Shown piece after piece: positions 1 through 10,257 of a stretch of DNA of 64,000 nt. The position numbers and the translations under genes were made by a program. This DNA is from Deefgea piscis (lineage in GTDB: Bacteria > Pseudomonadota > Gammaproteobacteria > Burkholderiales > Chitinibacteraceae). Below the pieces are notes generated by a model. It did not search any database, was not told where the DNA came from, and saw only the letters and a list, made by a program, of their open reading frames with translations. The DNA is taken from contig NZ_CP054143.1 in assembly GCF_013284055.1 (NCBI RefSeq), positions 620,001-684,000 on the forward strand, written 5' to 3'. Positions within the stretch are counted from its first letter, which is position 1, and every line of letters begins with the position of its first letter.

Positions 1-136
1 ATTGCCATTCGTGCGTTACCCCGTAATTTCCCGCATGACGCAACAGTTTACAGTAAGAAATTGCAAGCTAGTGAGCATATCCGCACAATAGCTAAAACAT
101 CAGAAAACAATAATATTGCTACAGGGGATAAACAAT

Positions 137-1774
137 ATGGCTCGAGCTACGCCTTTCTCATTGCGCGCGCGTTTAGTCTTTGCCGCGGCGATCACCGTCA
201 TCACTGTGATCTTGCTGGTTTGTATGATGCTGCTGCAATTACGCGGCGAAATGCTGGACGATCGTAAAGACAAAGTCCGTAATCTAGCTGAATCAGCACA
301 AACGATTGTGGCGCACTATGAGGCCCTCAGTCGCCAAGGCAAAATGGATCAAGCCAGCGCCAAAGCGGCCGCATTGCTGGCCGTGAAAGCGATTCGCTAC
401 GATGGCCAAGAATATTTCTGGATCAACGACACCACTCCTACCATGCTGATGCATCCGCTCAAACCCGAGCTCGATGGCAAAAACCTCAGCAATACCAAAG
501 ACCCCAATGGCAAAGCACTATTTGTTGAAATGGCCAATGTGGTGCGCAGCCAAGGTGCGGGCTTTGTTGAATACCAATGGCCCAAAGCCGGTAGCGACGC
601 GCCAGTAGATAAAATCTCCTATGTCACTAGCTTTCAGCCTTGGGGCTGGGTGATTGGTACCGGGATTTATTTGGATGATATCCATGAGCACTTCATGTCG
701 GTATTGCAAATCTTATTACCGGTCTGCTTCATTAGTTTGATGTTGATTGGCTATGTATTATGGGCACTGGGGGCTTATCTATTTCGCTTACTCGGCGGTG
801 AGCCACAAGTGGCAGTTGATCTGGCGCGCAATGTGGCACAAGGGCAATTACAACAAACGATTCATTGCGACCCGCGGGATCAAAGCAGCTTAATCGCCGC
901 AATGCGCGATATGCAGCAAGCCCTACGCAGCGTGATTGGTGAAGTGCACGCCAGCGCCGCGCAGATTGACAATGCCGCCAATCATTTAGGGCAAAACTCG
1001 AGCGACGTGGCATTACGCGCCCAACAACAAAGCGAATCAGCGGCGTCGATGGCGGCGGCGGTAGAAGAAATGTCGGTCTCAATCGACCATGTCACCGCCA
1101 ATACCGACGAAGCCAGCGAGCTAGCGCGCCAAGCGGGCCAACAATCAACTCGCGGCGCCCAAGTGATCCATAGCGCCACCAGTGAAGTGCATAAAATCGC
1201 CAATTTGGTCAAAGATTCATCGAGCAAAATCGAAGAGCTCGGTCGGCAATCGCAAGAAATCTCATCGATTGTTAGCACCATTAAAGACATTGCCGATCAG
1301 ACTAATTTATTGGCGCTCAATGCCGCGATTGAAGCAGCACGCGCTGGCGAGCAAGGCCGTGGTTTTGCCGTGGTGGCCGATGAAGTGCGTAAATTGGCCG
1401 AGCGCACCAGCCAATCCACCGTCGAAATCGCCAAGATGGTGGGTCAAATTCAAAGCGGTACTCGCCAAGCCATCACGCAAATGGAAAGTGGCGTAGAGCA
1501 AGCCAATACCGGCGTTGCTTTTGCCAATGAAGCTGGCGTGGCCATTGATGAGATTCGCCAAGGGGCTGAGCAAGTTCGCGACGTGGTCGATAGCATTAGT
1601 AGTGCAATACGCGAACAAAGCGTGGCCACTACCGAGATTGCCCGCAGTGTCGAGCAAATCGCGCAAATGGCCGAGGCCAGCGCGCTCGACGTGCAATCGA
1701 ACGCGCATGCTGCCAAAGATTTGCAAAACCTATCGAACCGACTCAGCCAAGCAGTGCAACAATTCAAACTTTAA
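137..1774 (+). CDS. Methyl-accepting chemotaxis protein with periplasmic single Cache domain
   Basis: This is a 545-residue transmembrane chemoreceptor that would pass ligand binding to the CheA-CheW complex. A first membrane helix lies at about residues 13-35. A periplasmic single Cache domain follows, with the motifs YFWIND and [16 protein letters not shown] second membrane helix lies at about 188-212, then a HAMP-like linker and a long coiled-coil signalling domain. The conserved hairpin tip is clear ([19 protein letters not shown], then [15 protein letters not shown]). The frame stays open from a TTG at 116, but the ATG at 137 has an AGGGG ribosome site 8-12 bases upstream and is preferred. 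The ligand cannot be told; sCache_2 receptors often bind small carboxylates. No CheR-binding pentapeptide is seen at the C-terminus, which ends QQFKL. It is followed by an inverted repeat and a long AT-rich gap. Confidence 0.93.
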   Translation: MARATPFSLRARLVFAAAITVITVILLVCMMLLQLRGEMLDDRKDKVRNLAESAQTIVAHYEALSRQGKMDQASAKAAALLAVKAIRYDGQEYFWINDTTPTMLMHPLKPELDGKNLSNTKDPNGKALFVEMANVVRSQGAGFVEYQWPKAGSDAPVDKISYVTSFQPWGWVIGTGIYLDDIHEHFMSVLQILLPVCFISLMLIGYVLWALGAYLFRLLGGEPQVAVDLARNVAQGQLQQTIHCDPRDQSSLIAAMRDMQQALRSVIGEVHASAAQIDNAANHLGQNSSDVALRAQQQSESAASMAAAVEEMSVSIDHVTANTDEASELARQAGQQSTRGAQVIHSATSEVHKIANLVKDSSSKIEELGRQSQEISSIVSTIKDIADQTNLLALNAAIEAARAGEQGRGFAVVADEVRKLAERTSQSTVEIAKMVGQIQSGTRQAITQMESGVEQANTGVAFANEAGVAIDEIRQGAEQVRDVVDSISSAIREQSVATTEIARSVEQIAQMAEASALDVQSNAHAAKDLQNLSNRLSQAVQQFKL

Positions 1775-1791
1775 ACGCCGAGTAAACATAC

Positions 1792-1821
1792 GCCTCGCCG
1801 CTTCAACTAGATCGGCGAGGC
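1792..1821 (+). terminator. Stem-loop after the chemoreceptor gene
   Basis: A perfect 9-bp inverted repeat (GCCTCGCCG / CGGCGAGGC) surrounds a 12-base loop, 18 bases after the chemoreceptor stop codon. No T-run follows, so it is either a weak terminator or an mRNA 3' stabilising hairpin. Confidence 0.5.
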
Positions 1822-2388
1822 CAGAAATACATCCAATGGCAAAACCCTGAATTAAATATACAACGCGGTGAGCCACGGGTGGCACAAGGCATCATTCCCT
1901 GCGTAATACCAGCCCACTACTGTGGTATTTAATTAAAACCCTGCGGCATATTATTCCATATGGATATTCGAGCTAATTAACCTCATTAATGCCAAATTAT
2001 TTAAAATATATAAAAATATCAATTCGCAACTTTATAACGAGACAGACTATTGAAAAAATAAAGACAAATGAGCCTTATTGATAAACAACAAAGCTTATCC
2101 AGTTAATCATCCGCATTTAATTACAAATCACTCAATTCCAACGCATTACATCGCGCATATCGTAAAAATCATTAATTGACTAGGCAATTATCACCATCGA
2201 GCGATGGCTGTTAATTTTCGTCGAAGCAACCTTACAATGAAGATTCACACACAAAAAAAAATAATAAAAATTCAATGAATTCAACTCAATAAGCCAAGGC
2301 TTACTACGAGATTTTAATTGCTTTCGTTGCCCCTGGTTTATTGCTTGCGTCATAAGAATTTTATTAATTAGTTTTAAATGGAATCGAT
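1822..2388. other. AT-rich intergenic region upstream of chitobiase
   Basis: No convincing gene is present in these roughly 570 bases. Two small inverted repeats stand out: AATACCA / TGGTATT at 1905-1911 and 1923-1929, and CCATCG AG CGATGG at 2194-2207. The second lies about 180 bases before the chitobiase start and could be a regulator site. I could not place a -35/-10 pair with confidence. The length and AT-richness suggest a regulated promoter for the chitobiase gene (inference). Confidence 0.4.
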
Positions 2389-5025
2389 ATGCAACCTCAA
2401 GTTAAAATAATTTCAGTACTCGTCGGCGCTTTATTTTCAGGTTTGTCCGTTGCCAGCCCTAGCGCAGAAACTTTAGCCAAACAATTACAAGTGCATGTAG
2501 AAATTAAAGGCGCAGAAGCTGAAAACACCTGTCAGCAACTTGGTGCTGATTGGGCCACCTGCTACCGCTCTACCATTACATTGAGCAATATCGGCAAAAC
2601 ATTAAACGACAAAGATTTCTCAATCATCATCCCGTCACCAAGAAGAATTTTAAGTGTGGTTGGCGATCAATTTAAAATTGAACACATCACCGGTGATTTA
2701 AACCGTTTAACGCCAACCGATAAATTTGCAGGGATTGCTGCCGGCAAAAGCATCCAAATTAATTTAATCAGTGAATATTGGCACGTTAGTGATTTTGATA
2801 CCTTCCCACGCTGGATGGTGAGCGCCAATGGCCAAACCAAAACCATCAAAAACACCGATACCGAAGACGTTACTCAATTTGCGACGCCGCTGACCACCGC
2901 CCAAGGCAAGCGTGCCAGCTCAGATCAAAATCTGATTTTAGATAGCCTAAAACGCTATGACGTTTACACCGCAAAAATCGATGCTGCTGCCGCTAAAGAT
3001 CGAATTATTCCCGCGCCGATTGAACAAAAAATCACCAAAGCAAATAGCGTTTCAATCCAACATGGTTTGTTCTTAAATCAGGTGCCTGCGGATAGCAAAG
3101 ACGTTTTTGCCCAAGCACTTAAAAAATATAAACTCCTCGCCAAAAATAAAGACCAAGCTTTGCTGGTCAATATTGCAATTGATCCAAGCAAAATCCAATT
3201 GCCTGAAGCGAAAAAAGACGGTGGTTATACATTAATCATTCAAGACGGCGTAGCACAAGTGCATGGTTTTGATGCCGCGGGTGCCATGAATGGTTTTAAT
3301 TCATTACTCTCGCTGATCGATATTCAATCGAAAGACAATCTCTCTGCGATGGTGGTGAATGATGCACCACGCTACGAATATCGTGGCATGATGCTCGATA
3401 CGGCACGTAATTTTAAATCTAAACAGCATGTTTTGAGTTTAATTGACCAAATGAGCCAATTAAAATTAAACAAACTGCATTTGCATTTAAGTGATGATGA
3501 AGGCTGGCGTTTACAAATCAATGGCTTGGATGAATTAACCAGTGTTGGCGCACAGCGCGGCTTGAATTCAAGCAATGAACAAACTCAATTATTGCCGCAA
3601 TTGGGCCATGGTACTGAGCCACAAAAATCCGATGGTTTTTATACTCGTGCTGATTTTATTGAAATCTTAAAATACGCTAAAGCCCGCAATATTGAAGTGA
3701 TTCCAGAAATCGACATGCCCGGCCACTCACGCGCCGCCGTGGTTTCCATGGAAGCGCGCTACAATAATCTAATGAAAGCTGGCAATAAAAAAGCGGCCGA
3801 ACAATATCGTTTATTAGATCCAAGCGACACGTCGCAAGTGACCACCGTTCAGTTTTATGACAAGAAAGGCTTTATGAATGTCTGCCTGCCGTCATCAAAA
3901 GACTTTGCGAAAAAAGTCATTGCTGAAGTCAATGCCATGTATACCGAAGCCGGTGTGCAATTAAGCACTTGGCATTACGGTGGCGATGAAGCGAAAAACA
4001 TTATGCTTGGTGGTGGTTATGCCAGCGCAGCCGAGGCTAAACCGGGCCAAGGCATTATTGATAAAAAAGCACAAAATTTCCCTTATGAGAAATCACCTGC
4101 TTGCCAAGCTTTGGTTAAAAACGGCACTGTCGGCTCATTTGATGAATTAACCACTTGGTTTGGTAAAGAGATTAATAAAGAGCTCGTGCCACACAAAATT
4201 AGTTCATTCCAAAGCTGGCAAGATGGTTTGTCGCATTTAAAGAGTGCCAGCGAAATGACGGTTAAACCAACCGTTAACGTTTGGGATACTTTATTCTGGG
4301 GCGGCACTGAGGTTGTTTCTAAATTTAATCAAAAAGGATTTGATATTGTTTTATCCAATCCAGATTATTTATACCTCGATATGCCCAATGAAATCGATCC
4401 TGCAGAACGTGGCTATTACTGGGCGGCGCGGGCGAACCCATTGAAAAAGATTTTCTCTTTTGCGCCGGGTAATTTAGCGCAAAACGCTGAAACCAGCGTC
4501 GATCGCGATGGCAAGGCAATGAGCATTACCTCACCCGCCACAGCACCAAGCATTAAAGGGATCTCGGGTCATTTATGGTCAGAAACGCAAAGAACCGATG
4601 CGCAAGCTGAATACATGATTTATCCAAGAATTTTTGCGATTGCCGAACGGGCGTGGAATAAACCAAGCTGGGAAAACTTTACCGCCAACACGGTTTATTC
4701 GAGCGAAAGCAAACATGTGGATCAACAAGCACTCGACAATGATTACAATCGTTTTGTGAATGCCGTTGGCGCACGTGGCTTAGAAAAACTCGATGCGCAT
4801 CACATTCAATATCGTTTGCCAAAAGTCGGCGCTAAAATCGTGAATGGCGTGTTAAATGCCAATACTGAAATTCCAAATGTACAAATTCAGTATTCAACCG
4901 ATGGCAAACAATGGCTGGTTTACGATGCTAATAAAAAACCAGCGGTCGCTGGCAGCGTTTGGGTTAGAACCAGCAACGCTGACCAGAAAAACCCACGTTT
5001 TGGTCAAGTGTCTAAAGTGCAATAA
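2389..5025 (+). CDS. Exported beta-N-acetylhexosaminidase (chitobiase, GH20)
   Basis: This 878-residue enzyme would release N-acetylglucosamine from chitobiose and short chitin oligomers. An N-terminal signal peptide (about residues 1-22, cleavage after SVAS) lacks a lipobox cysteine, so a periplasmic or secreted soluble enzyme is expected. The order is a carbohydrate-binding-like N-domain (about 30-170), a GH20b domain, the catalytic barrel from about 330, and a C-terminal Ig-like domain after about 800. Family motifs are YRGMMLDTARNF, HLHLSDDEGWRL, EIDMPGHSRAA and the catalytic pair in WHYGGDEA (Asp533-Glu534). Length and the position of this pair match Serratia chitobiase closely. A bidirectional terminator follows. 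It is the strongest sign that the host feeds on chitin. The ribosome site is weak (GGAA). Confidence 0.95.
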   Translation: MQPQVKIISVLVGALFSGLSVASPSAETLAKQLQVHVEIKGAEAENTCQQLGADWATCYRSTITLSNIGKTLNDKDFSIIIPSPRRILSVVGDQFKIEHITGDLNRLTPTDKFAGIAAGKSIQINLISEYWHVSDFDTFPRWMVSANGQTKTIKNTDTEDVTQFATPLTTAQGKRASSDQNLILDSLKRYDVYTAKIDAAAAKDRIIPAPIEQKITKANSVSIQHGLFLNQVPADSKDVFAQALKKYKLLAKNKDQALLVNIAIDPSKIQLPEAKKDGGYTLIIQDGVAQVHGFDAAGAMNGFNSLLSLIDIQSKDNLSAMVVNDAPRYEYRGMMLDTARNFKSKQHVLSLIDQMSQLKLNKLHLHLSDDEGWRLQINGLDELTSVGAQRGLNSSNEQTQLLPQLGHGTEPQKSDGFYTRADFIEILKYAKARNIEVIPEIDMPGHSRAAVVSMEARYNNLMKAGNKKAAEQYRLLDPSDTSQVTTVQFYDKKGFMNVCLPSSKDFAKKVIAEVNAMYTEAGVQLSTWHYGGDEAKNIMLGGGYASAAEAKPGQGIIDKKAQNFPYEKSPACQALVKNGTVGSFDELTTWFGKEINKELVPHKISSFQSWQDGLSHLKSASEMTVKPTVNVWDTLFWGGTEVVSKFNQKGFDIVLSNPDYLYLDMPNEIDPAERGYYWAARANPLKKIFSFAPGNLAQNAETSVDRDGKAMSITSPATAPSIKGISGHLWSETQRTDAQAEYMIYPRIFAIAERAWNKPSWENFTANTVYSSESKHVDQQALDNDYNRFVNAVGARGLEKLDAHHIQYRLPKVGAKIVNGVLNANTEIPNVQIQYSTDGKQWLVYDANKKPAVAGSVWVRTSNADQKNPRFGQVSKVQ

Positions 5026-5059
5026 ACCGCAGTCAAAACCAAACGCCAGCAAGTAAACT

Positions 5060-5105
5060 ACGCCCCAAAAATTGGACACCCGTCCATCTTTTTGGGGCGT
5101 TTTTA
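5060..5105 (+). terminator. Rho-independent terminator after chitobiase
   Basis: A 12-bp perfect stem (5060-5071 with 5089-5100) is extended inside by TGGAC / GTCCA and followed by TTTTT. The A-run on the other side means it may also end transcripts of the kinase gene on the minus strand. Confidence 0.9.
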
Positions 5106-5150
5106 TGTCCAATTCAACGCTGCAAATGCAGCACCTTTAGCAATGAACCA

Positions 5151-7460
5151 TCACGACGATTCAGTGGCGAGAATATCTTCCAGTAAAGTTAATGCTTTGG
5201 CAAAATCGCTGTTCTCAATTGCATGCTGAATGACGGTAAAGTTTGCACCCAAGCCGCTACGCAGCGCGGCGTCAAACGTCAAAATGTAATCGGTGGCGCT
5301 GGCATCGTAGGTTTGCAGTAATTCCAGCAAATTTTGGTAAACCAACAACATTTCCTCAGCAGGCAGCGCGACAAAATGACTCGCTGCAGTGGGGCTATCT
5401 GCGCCAACGAGCTGCTGCAGTTGCAACAACAAGGATTTCAGTACCACTGCGGTCGCAGTAATTTCTTCGTCGATTCGCGCTCGGGGCAGCGTTAAGCGAA
5501 TCGCCATTTCTAGCTGTTCTGCAATGGCCTGAACCCCTTCCGCACTAATATTGGCGGCAGCACCTTTCAGTGTGTGCGCCATACGCTCGGCCGATTTGAC
5601 GTCCCCCAGATCCAGCGCCGAACGAATTAAATCAGGAATATCGGCCTGCGATTGAATGAAGGTTTTAAGCAGAGTGCGATACAGCTGCGTATTTTGGTTC
5701 ACTCTGCGCAAACCCGACTTGATGTTCAATCCTTCTATTCGTGCGGGCAGCGCCAGATCTAGCATAGAATCCTGAGTTAGCGCGGCGAACGGAGCACTAA
5801 ATAATTGCTCGGGTCCCTTTTCGGGTAGCCAGCGCAGCAGCGTTGACCACAATGTCTCCGGTTCGATTGGTTTACCGACAAAATCGACCATACCAGCCGC
5901 CAAGCATCGCTCACTATCACCTTGCATCGTATTGGCGGTCATCGCCACAATCGGAATATGGCACCAGTTTGAATTTTGTCGAATATGTTGTGTGGTTTCG
6001 ATGCCATCCATAACCGGCATTTGCATGTCCATCAAAATCAAGGCATACGGGGATTCTGGCGCGCAAGCCTGCAATTTCTCAATCGCAATGCCACCATGCT
6101 CAGCAACGTCAATGACAAAACCTGCAGTGCGCAATAACTCAGTGGCAACCATCTGATTCAGTTCGTTATCTTCCACCAACAACAAGCGGGTGCCTTTATG
6201 GCGGCTGAGTTCGGCAAGAATATTGCTATATCGATTTGCACTAGGTATAACTCTACAGGCATTTAATTCAGACTGCTGCATGGCAATACCTATGCTCGCA
6301 GTAAACCAGAAGCAAGAGCCCTTCCCTTCTGTACTTTCCACTCCGACGCTTCCGCCCATGAGTTCAGCCAAACTTTTTGAAATCGCCAAACCCAGACCGG
6401 TTCCGCCGTATTTACGTGTAGTCGATGCATCGGCCTGACTAAAGCTGCAAAACAGCCGTCCTATCTGTTCGGCGCTCAATCCAATACCGGTATCCTGAAC
6501 TTCAAAGTACAGTTTGGCGGTACTTTCCTTGCGTTCCAGAAGTTTCACTTTCACAGAGACCGATCCGGCATGGGTGAATTTGATCGCATTATTGACGTAA
6601 TTGATTAAAATTTGCGCTAGACGTAATGGATCACCAATCAGTGATTGCGGTAGCTCGGGAGAGAGTTCACAGCTGATCGCCAAGCCTTTCTCCTTGGCTT
6701 TATCTCGGGTCACCACCAGCATATCGTCCAGCAACTTGCCAAGCTCAAAATGGATCGACTCAATCGCTAAATGCCCCGCCTCAATCTTGGAAAAATCCAA
6801 AATATCATTTAACAGCCCTAATAAATGGTGGCTTGAGCTTTGGATTTTATGCAGATAATCCTGCTGCTGCGCATCAAGCTCGGTGCGTAGCGCCAAAAAG
6901 GTGAGACCAATAATCGCGTTCATCGGCGTACGAATTTCGTGGCTCATATTGGCCAAAAAATTACTTTTCATCCGATTGGCTTCATCAGCAGCCGCCTCGG
7001 CACGTTTGCGCTCAGTGTTTTCATTGAGCAATGCCCGACGCACTCGTGACAGCTTGATGTGGGTGGTGACACGCGCCAACAGCACTTCGGCCAGAAACGG
7101 CTTGCTAACAAAATCAACCCCGCCACTCTGGTAGGCTTTAACGATGTCTGCGCCTTCCGAAATCGAACTCAGAAAAATGACCGGAATATCGTGCGTCACG
7201 GGATCTTTTTTGAGCTGCTGGCAAGTTTCGTAACCATCCATTCCCGGCATATTGATGTCGAGCAAAATTAAATCTGGCAGGCTGACCTGCACCGATTTCA
7301 AAGCCATTTCACCATTGTTAGCCAGCCGGAAACGCACGCCTTTTTCTGACAGAATAGAGCGCAGCAATTTCAAGTTATTGGGGTTATCGTCGACGGCCAG
7401 AATCTGCACATCAATTAAAGACTCATTACCCCAATCGCTAACCAAGGTTTGATCGTTCAT
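5151..7460 (-). CDS. Hybrid histidine kinase: REC-HisKA-HATPase-REC-Hpt
   Basis: This 769-residue soluble sensor kinase has no membrane segment. An N-terminal receiver (about 16-130, phospho-acceptor Asp68 in [10 protein letters not shown]) precedes a HisKA domain with His174 in NMSHEIRTP. An HATPase domain follows (TGLGLAISK at about 354-362). A second receiver has Asp478 in LILMDMQMP, and a C-terminal Hpt domain has His629 in [10 protein letters not shown]. All phosphotransfer residues are present. Its start codon overlaps the stop of the upstream kinase gene by four bases (ATGA), so the two are translationally coupled. An N-terminal receiver before the kinase core suggests that it is itself controlled by phosphorylation, perhaps by the upstream kinase. 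No DNA-binding output is encoded nearby, so the target is unknown. Confidence 0.93.
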   Translation of the reverse strand: MNDQTLVSDWGNESLIDVQILAVDDNPNNLKLLRSILSEKGVRFRLANNGEMALKSVQVSLPDLILLDINMPGMDGYETCQQLKKDPVTHDIPVIFLSSISEGADIVKAYQSGGVDFVSKPFLAEVLLARVTTHIKLSRVRRALLNENTERKRAEAAADEANRMKSNFLANMSHEIRTPMNAIIGLTFLALRTELDAQQQDYLHKIQSSSHHLLGLLNDILDFSKIEAGHLAIESIHFELGKLLDDMLVVTRDKAKEKGLAISCELSPELPQSLIGDPLRLAQILINYVNNAIKFTHAGSVSVKVKLLERKESTAKLYFEVQDTGIGLSAEQIGRLFCSFSQADASTTRKYGGTGLGLAISKSLAELMGGSVGVESTEGKGSCFWFTASIGIAMQQSELNACRVIPSANRYSNILAELSRHKGTRLLLVEDNELNQMVATELLRTAGFVIDVAEHGGIAIEKLQACAPESPYALILMDMQMPVMDGIETTQHIRQNSNWCHIPIVAMTANTMQGDSERCLAAGMVDFVGKPIEPETLWSTLLRWLPEKGPEQLFSAPFAALTQDSMLDLALPARIEGLNIKSGLRRVNQNTQLYRTLLKTFIQSQADIPDLIRSALDLGDVKSAERMAHTLKGAAANISAEGVQAIAEQLEMAIRLTLPRARIDEEITATAVVLKSLLLQLQQLVGADSPTAASHFVALPAEEMLLVYQNLLELLQTYDASATDYILTFDAALRSGLGANFTVIQHAIENSDFAKALTLLEDILATESS

Positions 7461-9802
7461 TCCACAACCAGCGGTTTGAGTTGTAGCCGAGCAAACAACT
7501 CAAGCCGTTCCAGATTCAGCTCGTCAAGCTGCGTTTGCAAGGCCATCGCCAAATCCTGATCGGTCGCTGCCAAGGTCTGAATCATCGTTTGCACCTGATC
7601 AGTCTCGCCGCTCAGGGTGGCAGCGTGAAAGGCTTTACGCCACGGTATTTCCATATAGGACAGATTGGCACTGTCGAGCAACTCTTCGTCGGACATCGTA
7701 TCGCCATCGCTGAGAATTTCATCACTGTAGATGTATTTGATACCCAATAAGCGCTGCATTGTCGACAGCAGCAGCGATTCGCGTATTGGTTTAAACAGCA
7801 CATCGTCCACGCCACTATCCAGAATATTGGCACGCTCTTCGGCCAGCACGCTGGCGGTCATGCAGACAATTTTTACTTTGTCGCCGCCTGGAAGCTGCCG
7901 AATTGCGCGGGTGGCTTCATCACCATTCATGCCGGGCATCACGAGATCGGTCCAGATAAAATCGGGCTGAAAACTACTAAATAACGCAATGGCTTCCTGA
8001 CCGCAATCAGCGCTGCGTACATCAAAACCGATGGCGCCGAGCAGGTTTTCAATCACCGAGCGAATCAAAAATACATCGTCAACGATCAATACTTTAACGC
8101 GCGGCTGATCAGGTGCTAGCCCGATCACTTCGCGCAGACTTTCCTGCATGGCCTCTGACTGAACAACCTGCACTTGAATATTAAAACCGAAAGAGCTGCC
8201 CGCGCCGGGGGTCGAGCGCACAGTCATCGTTCCTCCCATCAGCTCCACAAATTTTTGGCTCAGCACCAGCCCCAAACCCGTGCCTTCTTGCGACTGTCGT
8301 CCTGCCTGACCTTGCTGAAACGGAGTGAATAATTTGTCCATCTCTTCAGCGCTCATGCCAGGGCCCGTATCGCTCACTTCTACAAATACGCTGCCAAAAT
8401 CGGGCGTTGCCCCGGCAGTAAAGCCGGCGAGCAGCCGCACTTCGCCCTGCGTCGTAAATTTAATGGCATTACTCAGTAGATTTAGCAAAATCTGACGGAA
8501 TTTAAGTTCGTCGGTTCGGATAAAATCAGGTAAGTCGCTGGCAAATTCTTTGATAAATTGCAGGTCTTTCTTTTCGGCGCGCATGCCAATCATTGACGAC
8601 ACGGTTTTTAAAAAGATCGGCAGGTTGAGATCGTTTTCCAGCAGTTCCATCCGGCCCGACTCAACCTTGGCCATGTCCAGCACTTCATTGATCAGCGACA
8701 GCAGATGACTACCACTGTGGTTGATGATGTTGACGTATTCCTTGTTGACTTTGGATAGGCTATGGTCGTGCTTCATGACCTCGGCAAAACCGATTACGGC
8801 ATTGAGCGGCGTGCGTAATTCGTGGCTCATATTGGCCAAAAAACTACTTTTGGCACGCTCGGCGGCTTCGGCGGCTTCTTTTGCTTGACGCAAAGTTTCA
8901 GAGGCCAGGCGCTCGGCCGTCACATCCCAGTTAGTGCCTAAGATCCGCGTAACACAACCCGCTTGATCTTTAAAAGCCTGCGCTAATCCTTTTAAATAAC
9001 GAGGTGAGCCGCTAATGGTCGACACGCGAAATTCCTGCTCAAATGGCGTACCTTCGTTCACCGTTGCTTCCCAAGCGCTTTGCACCCGCGCTCTATCCTG
9101 CGGCACGATGAGCTCCAGCCATTCGGCTGGGGAATAAGCAAAACGATTGGGGCGCTGTTCATACAGATTGTGCATCTGCTCATCCCAATCAAAACGCTGG
9201 CTCGCTAGCTCCAGCCCCCATACACCGACATTACCAGCACGGACGGCCAACTTGGTGCGCTCCTGCGCCAGCAGAATCTGATGGTTCAAATCATCAATAC
9301 GCCGAGCACCAAGACGGATTTCCATTTGGTCCATCACCAATTGCCCCAGACAAGCCAAATCTTCTAATTCAGCTTCGGTGACTTCGCGCGGCTGAGTGCC
9401 CAAACAGCACAACATGCCAAGGTTGTAATTGTCGTGCGTTTTTAACGGTACGCCGACGTAAAAACGCAGGCCAAACTCCCCCGCCACCAGCGGGTTACTC
9501 AACGAGCGGGGATCTTTGATTGCATTCGTCAAAACATAAGGCGTGTCGCCCAGAATCCCAGAAGCGCATAGACCAGGGTCGCGATCGATTTGCGGTACAT
9601 CAACACCATAGTGCGATTTAAACCAAATCCGATCCGTATCAACCAAGCTCACAATCGCAATCGGCACGCCAAATAGTTTGGCCGCCAATTTAGTCACACT
9701 ATCAAACGTGCCATCGGGCGGCGTATCCAGAATATCGTAGCGACGCAGTGCTGCAATACGCTGGGTTTCATTGGCGGGAATGATGGCTGGATCGACGAGC
9801 AT
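7457..9802 (-). CDS. Hybrid histidine kinase: GAF-PAS-HisKA-HATPase-REC
   Basis: This 781-residue cytoplasmic hybrid kinase is the first gene of a two-gene operon. An N-terminal GAF domain (about 20-165, opening [16 protein letters not shown], typical of GAF kinases) is followed by a PAS domain (about 185-305). The HisKA domain has His327 in [13 protein letters not shown], the HATPase has [11 protein letters not shown], and one receiver has Asp619 in [13 protein letters not shown]. It has a receiver but no Hpt domain, while its partner downstream carries one. The pair could therefore form one multistep phosphorelay (inference). The start is supported by a GGAG ribosome site (TAGGAGACTTCCATG). 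There is no membrane segment, so it senses an internal signal, possibly redox state or a small ligand in the GAF pocket. Confidence 0.93.
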   Translation of the reverse strand: MLVDPAIIPANETQRIAALRRYDILDTPPDGTFDSVTKLAAKLFGVPIAIVSLVDTDRIWFKSHYGVDVPQIDRDPGLCASGILGDTPYVLTNAIKDPRSLSNPLVAGEFGLRFYVGVPLKTHDNYNLGMLCCLGTQPREVTEAELEDLACLGQLVMDQMEIRLGARRIDDLNHQILLAQERTKLAVRAGNVGVWGLELASQRFDWDEQMHNLYEQRPNRFAYSPAEWLELIVPQDRARVQSAWEATVNEGTPFEQEFRVSTISGSPRYLKGLAQAFKDQAGCVTRILGTNWDVTAERLASETLRQAKEAAEAAERAKSSFLANMSHELRTPLNAVIGFAEVMKHDHSLSKVNKEYVNIINHSGSHLLSLINEVLDMAKVESGRMELLENDLNLPIFLKTVSSMIGMRAEKKDLQFIKEFASDLPDFIRTDELKFRQILLNLLSNAIKFTTQGEVRLLAGFTAGATPDFGSVFVEVSDTGPGMSAEEMDKLFTPFQQGQAGRQSQEGTGLGLVLSQKFVELMGGTMTVRSTPGAGSSFGFNIQVQVVQSEAMQESLREVIGLAPDQPRVKVLIVDDVFLIRSVIENLLGAIGFDVRSADCGQEAIALFSSFQPDFIWTDLVMPGMNGDEATRAIRQLPGGDKVKIVCMTASVLAEERANILDSGVDDVLFKPIRESLLLSTMQRLLGIKYIYSDEILSDGDTMSDEELLDSANLSYMEIPWRKAFHAATLSGETDQVQTMIQTLAATDQDLAMALQTQLDELNLERLELFARLQLKPLVVE

Positions 9803-10257
9803 GGAAGTCTCCTAATGGCCTGCCCCAACCCAGTGCCATTCGTGGCTAGCGGGAGCCTAGTCGTCGTGCAGCTAACACTCGTCCTGCACGAAGATGTGGC
9901 GATTGGGGAAATAAATAGACAATCAATTGCTAATTGCGCTGAGAAAGCAATGCCATTTGCATACAGAGCGGCGGCGCTTTCACTTTTACAATCTAGTACA
10001 TACACGCAGAGATTGGTAAGAAAGCTTGCAGATATTTCCGATTTAAGATTACAAATAAAACAGGAAAACAGAAAGAAATAACCAATGAAAAGTAAGCAAA
10101 CGCCTGATGGGCAATAGCAAAGCGGCATAGCTTGAGAAAACAGTCCATCTATGATGGATAGACATAGCGGCTGCACCGCAATGGGTATTGTGGTGCAGCA
10201 CACTACTTTAAAGCCCTAGAAGGCAATACCTAGAATATTACAGATTCAACACCACAC
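9803..10257. other. Intergenic region upstream of the kinase operon
   Basis: This holds the presumed kinase promoter and one copy of the 49-bp repeat (10183-10231). It also has a 7-bp inverted repeat CGTGCAG / CTGCACG (9865-9871 and 9884-9890) that could be a regulator site or a leader hairpin about 65-90 bases upstream of the kinase start. A short open frame on the plus strand has no ribosome site and no protein-like composition. Confidence 0.4.
10183..10231. repeat. 49-bp hairpin repeat, copy 1
   Basis: The ends GGGTATTG and CAATACCT are inverted repeats and the centre contains CTTTAAAG. It lies 26 bases downstream of the nagZ-like stop codon. It belongs to the nine-member 49-bp family described in the findings. 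Confidence 0.75.

Noticed and set aside
1-136. Gene or sigma-28 promoter at the left edge
   Set aside because: No open frame with a ribosome site and no TAAA/GCCGATAA pair with proper spacing was found.
9815-10081. 88-codon open frame on the plus strand upstream of the kinase operon
   Set aside because: It has no ribosome site and no protein-like composition, and it crosses the region that should hold the kinase promoter.
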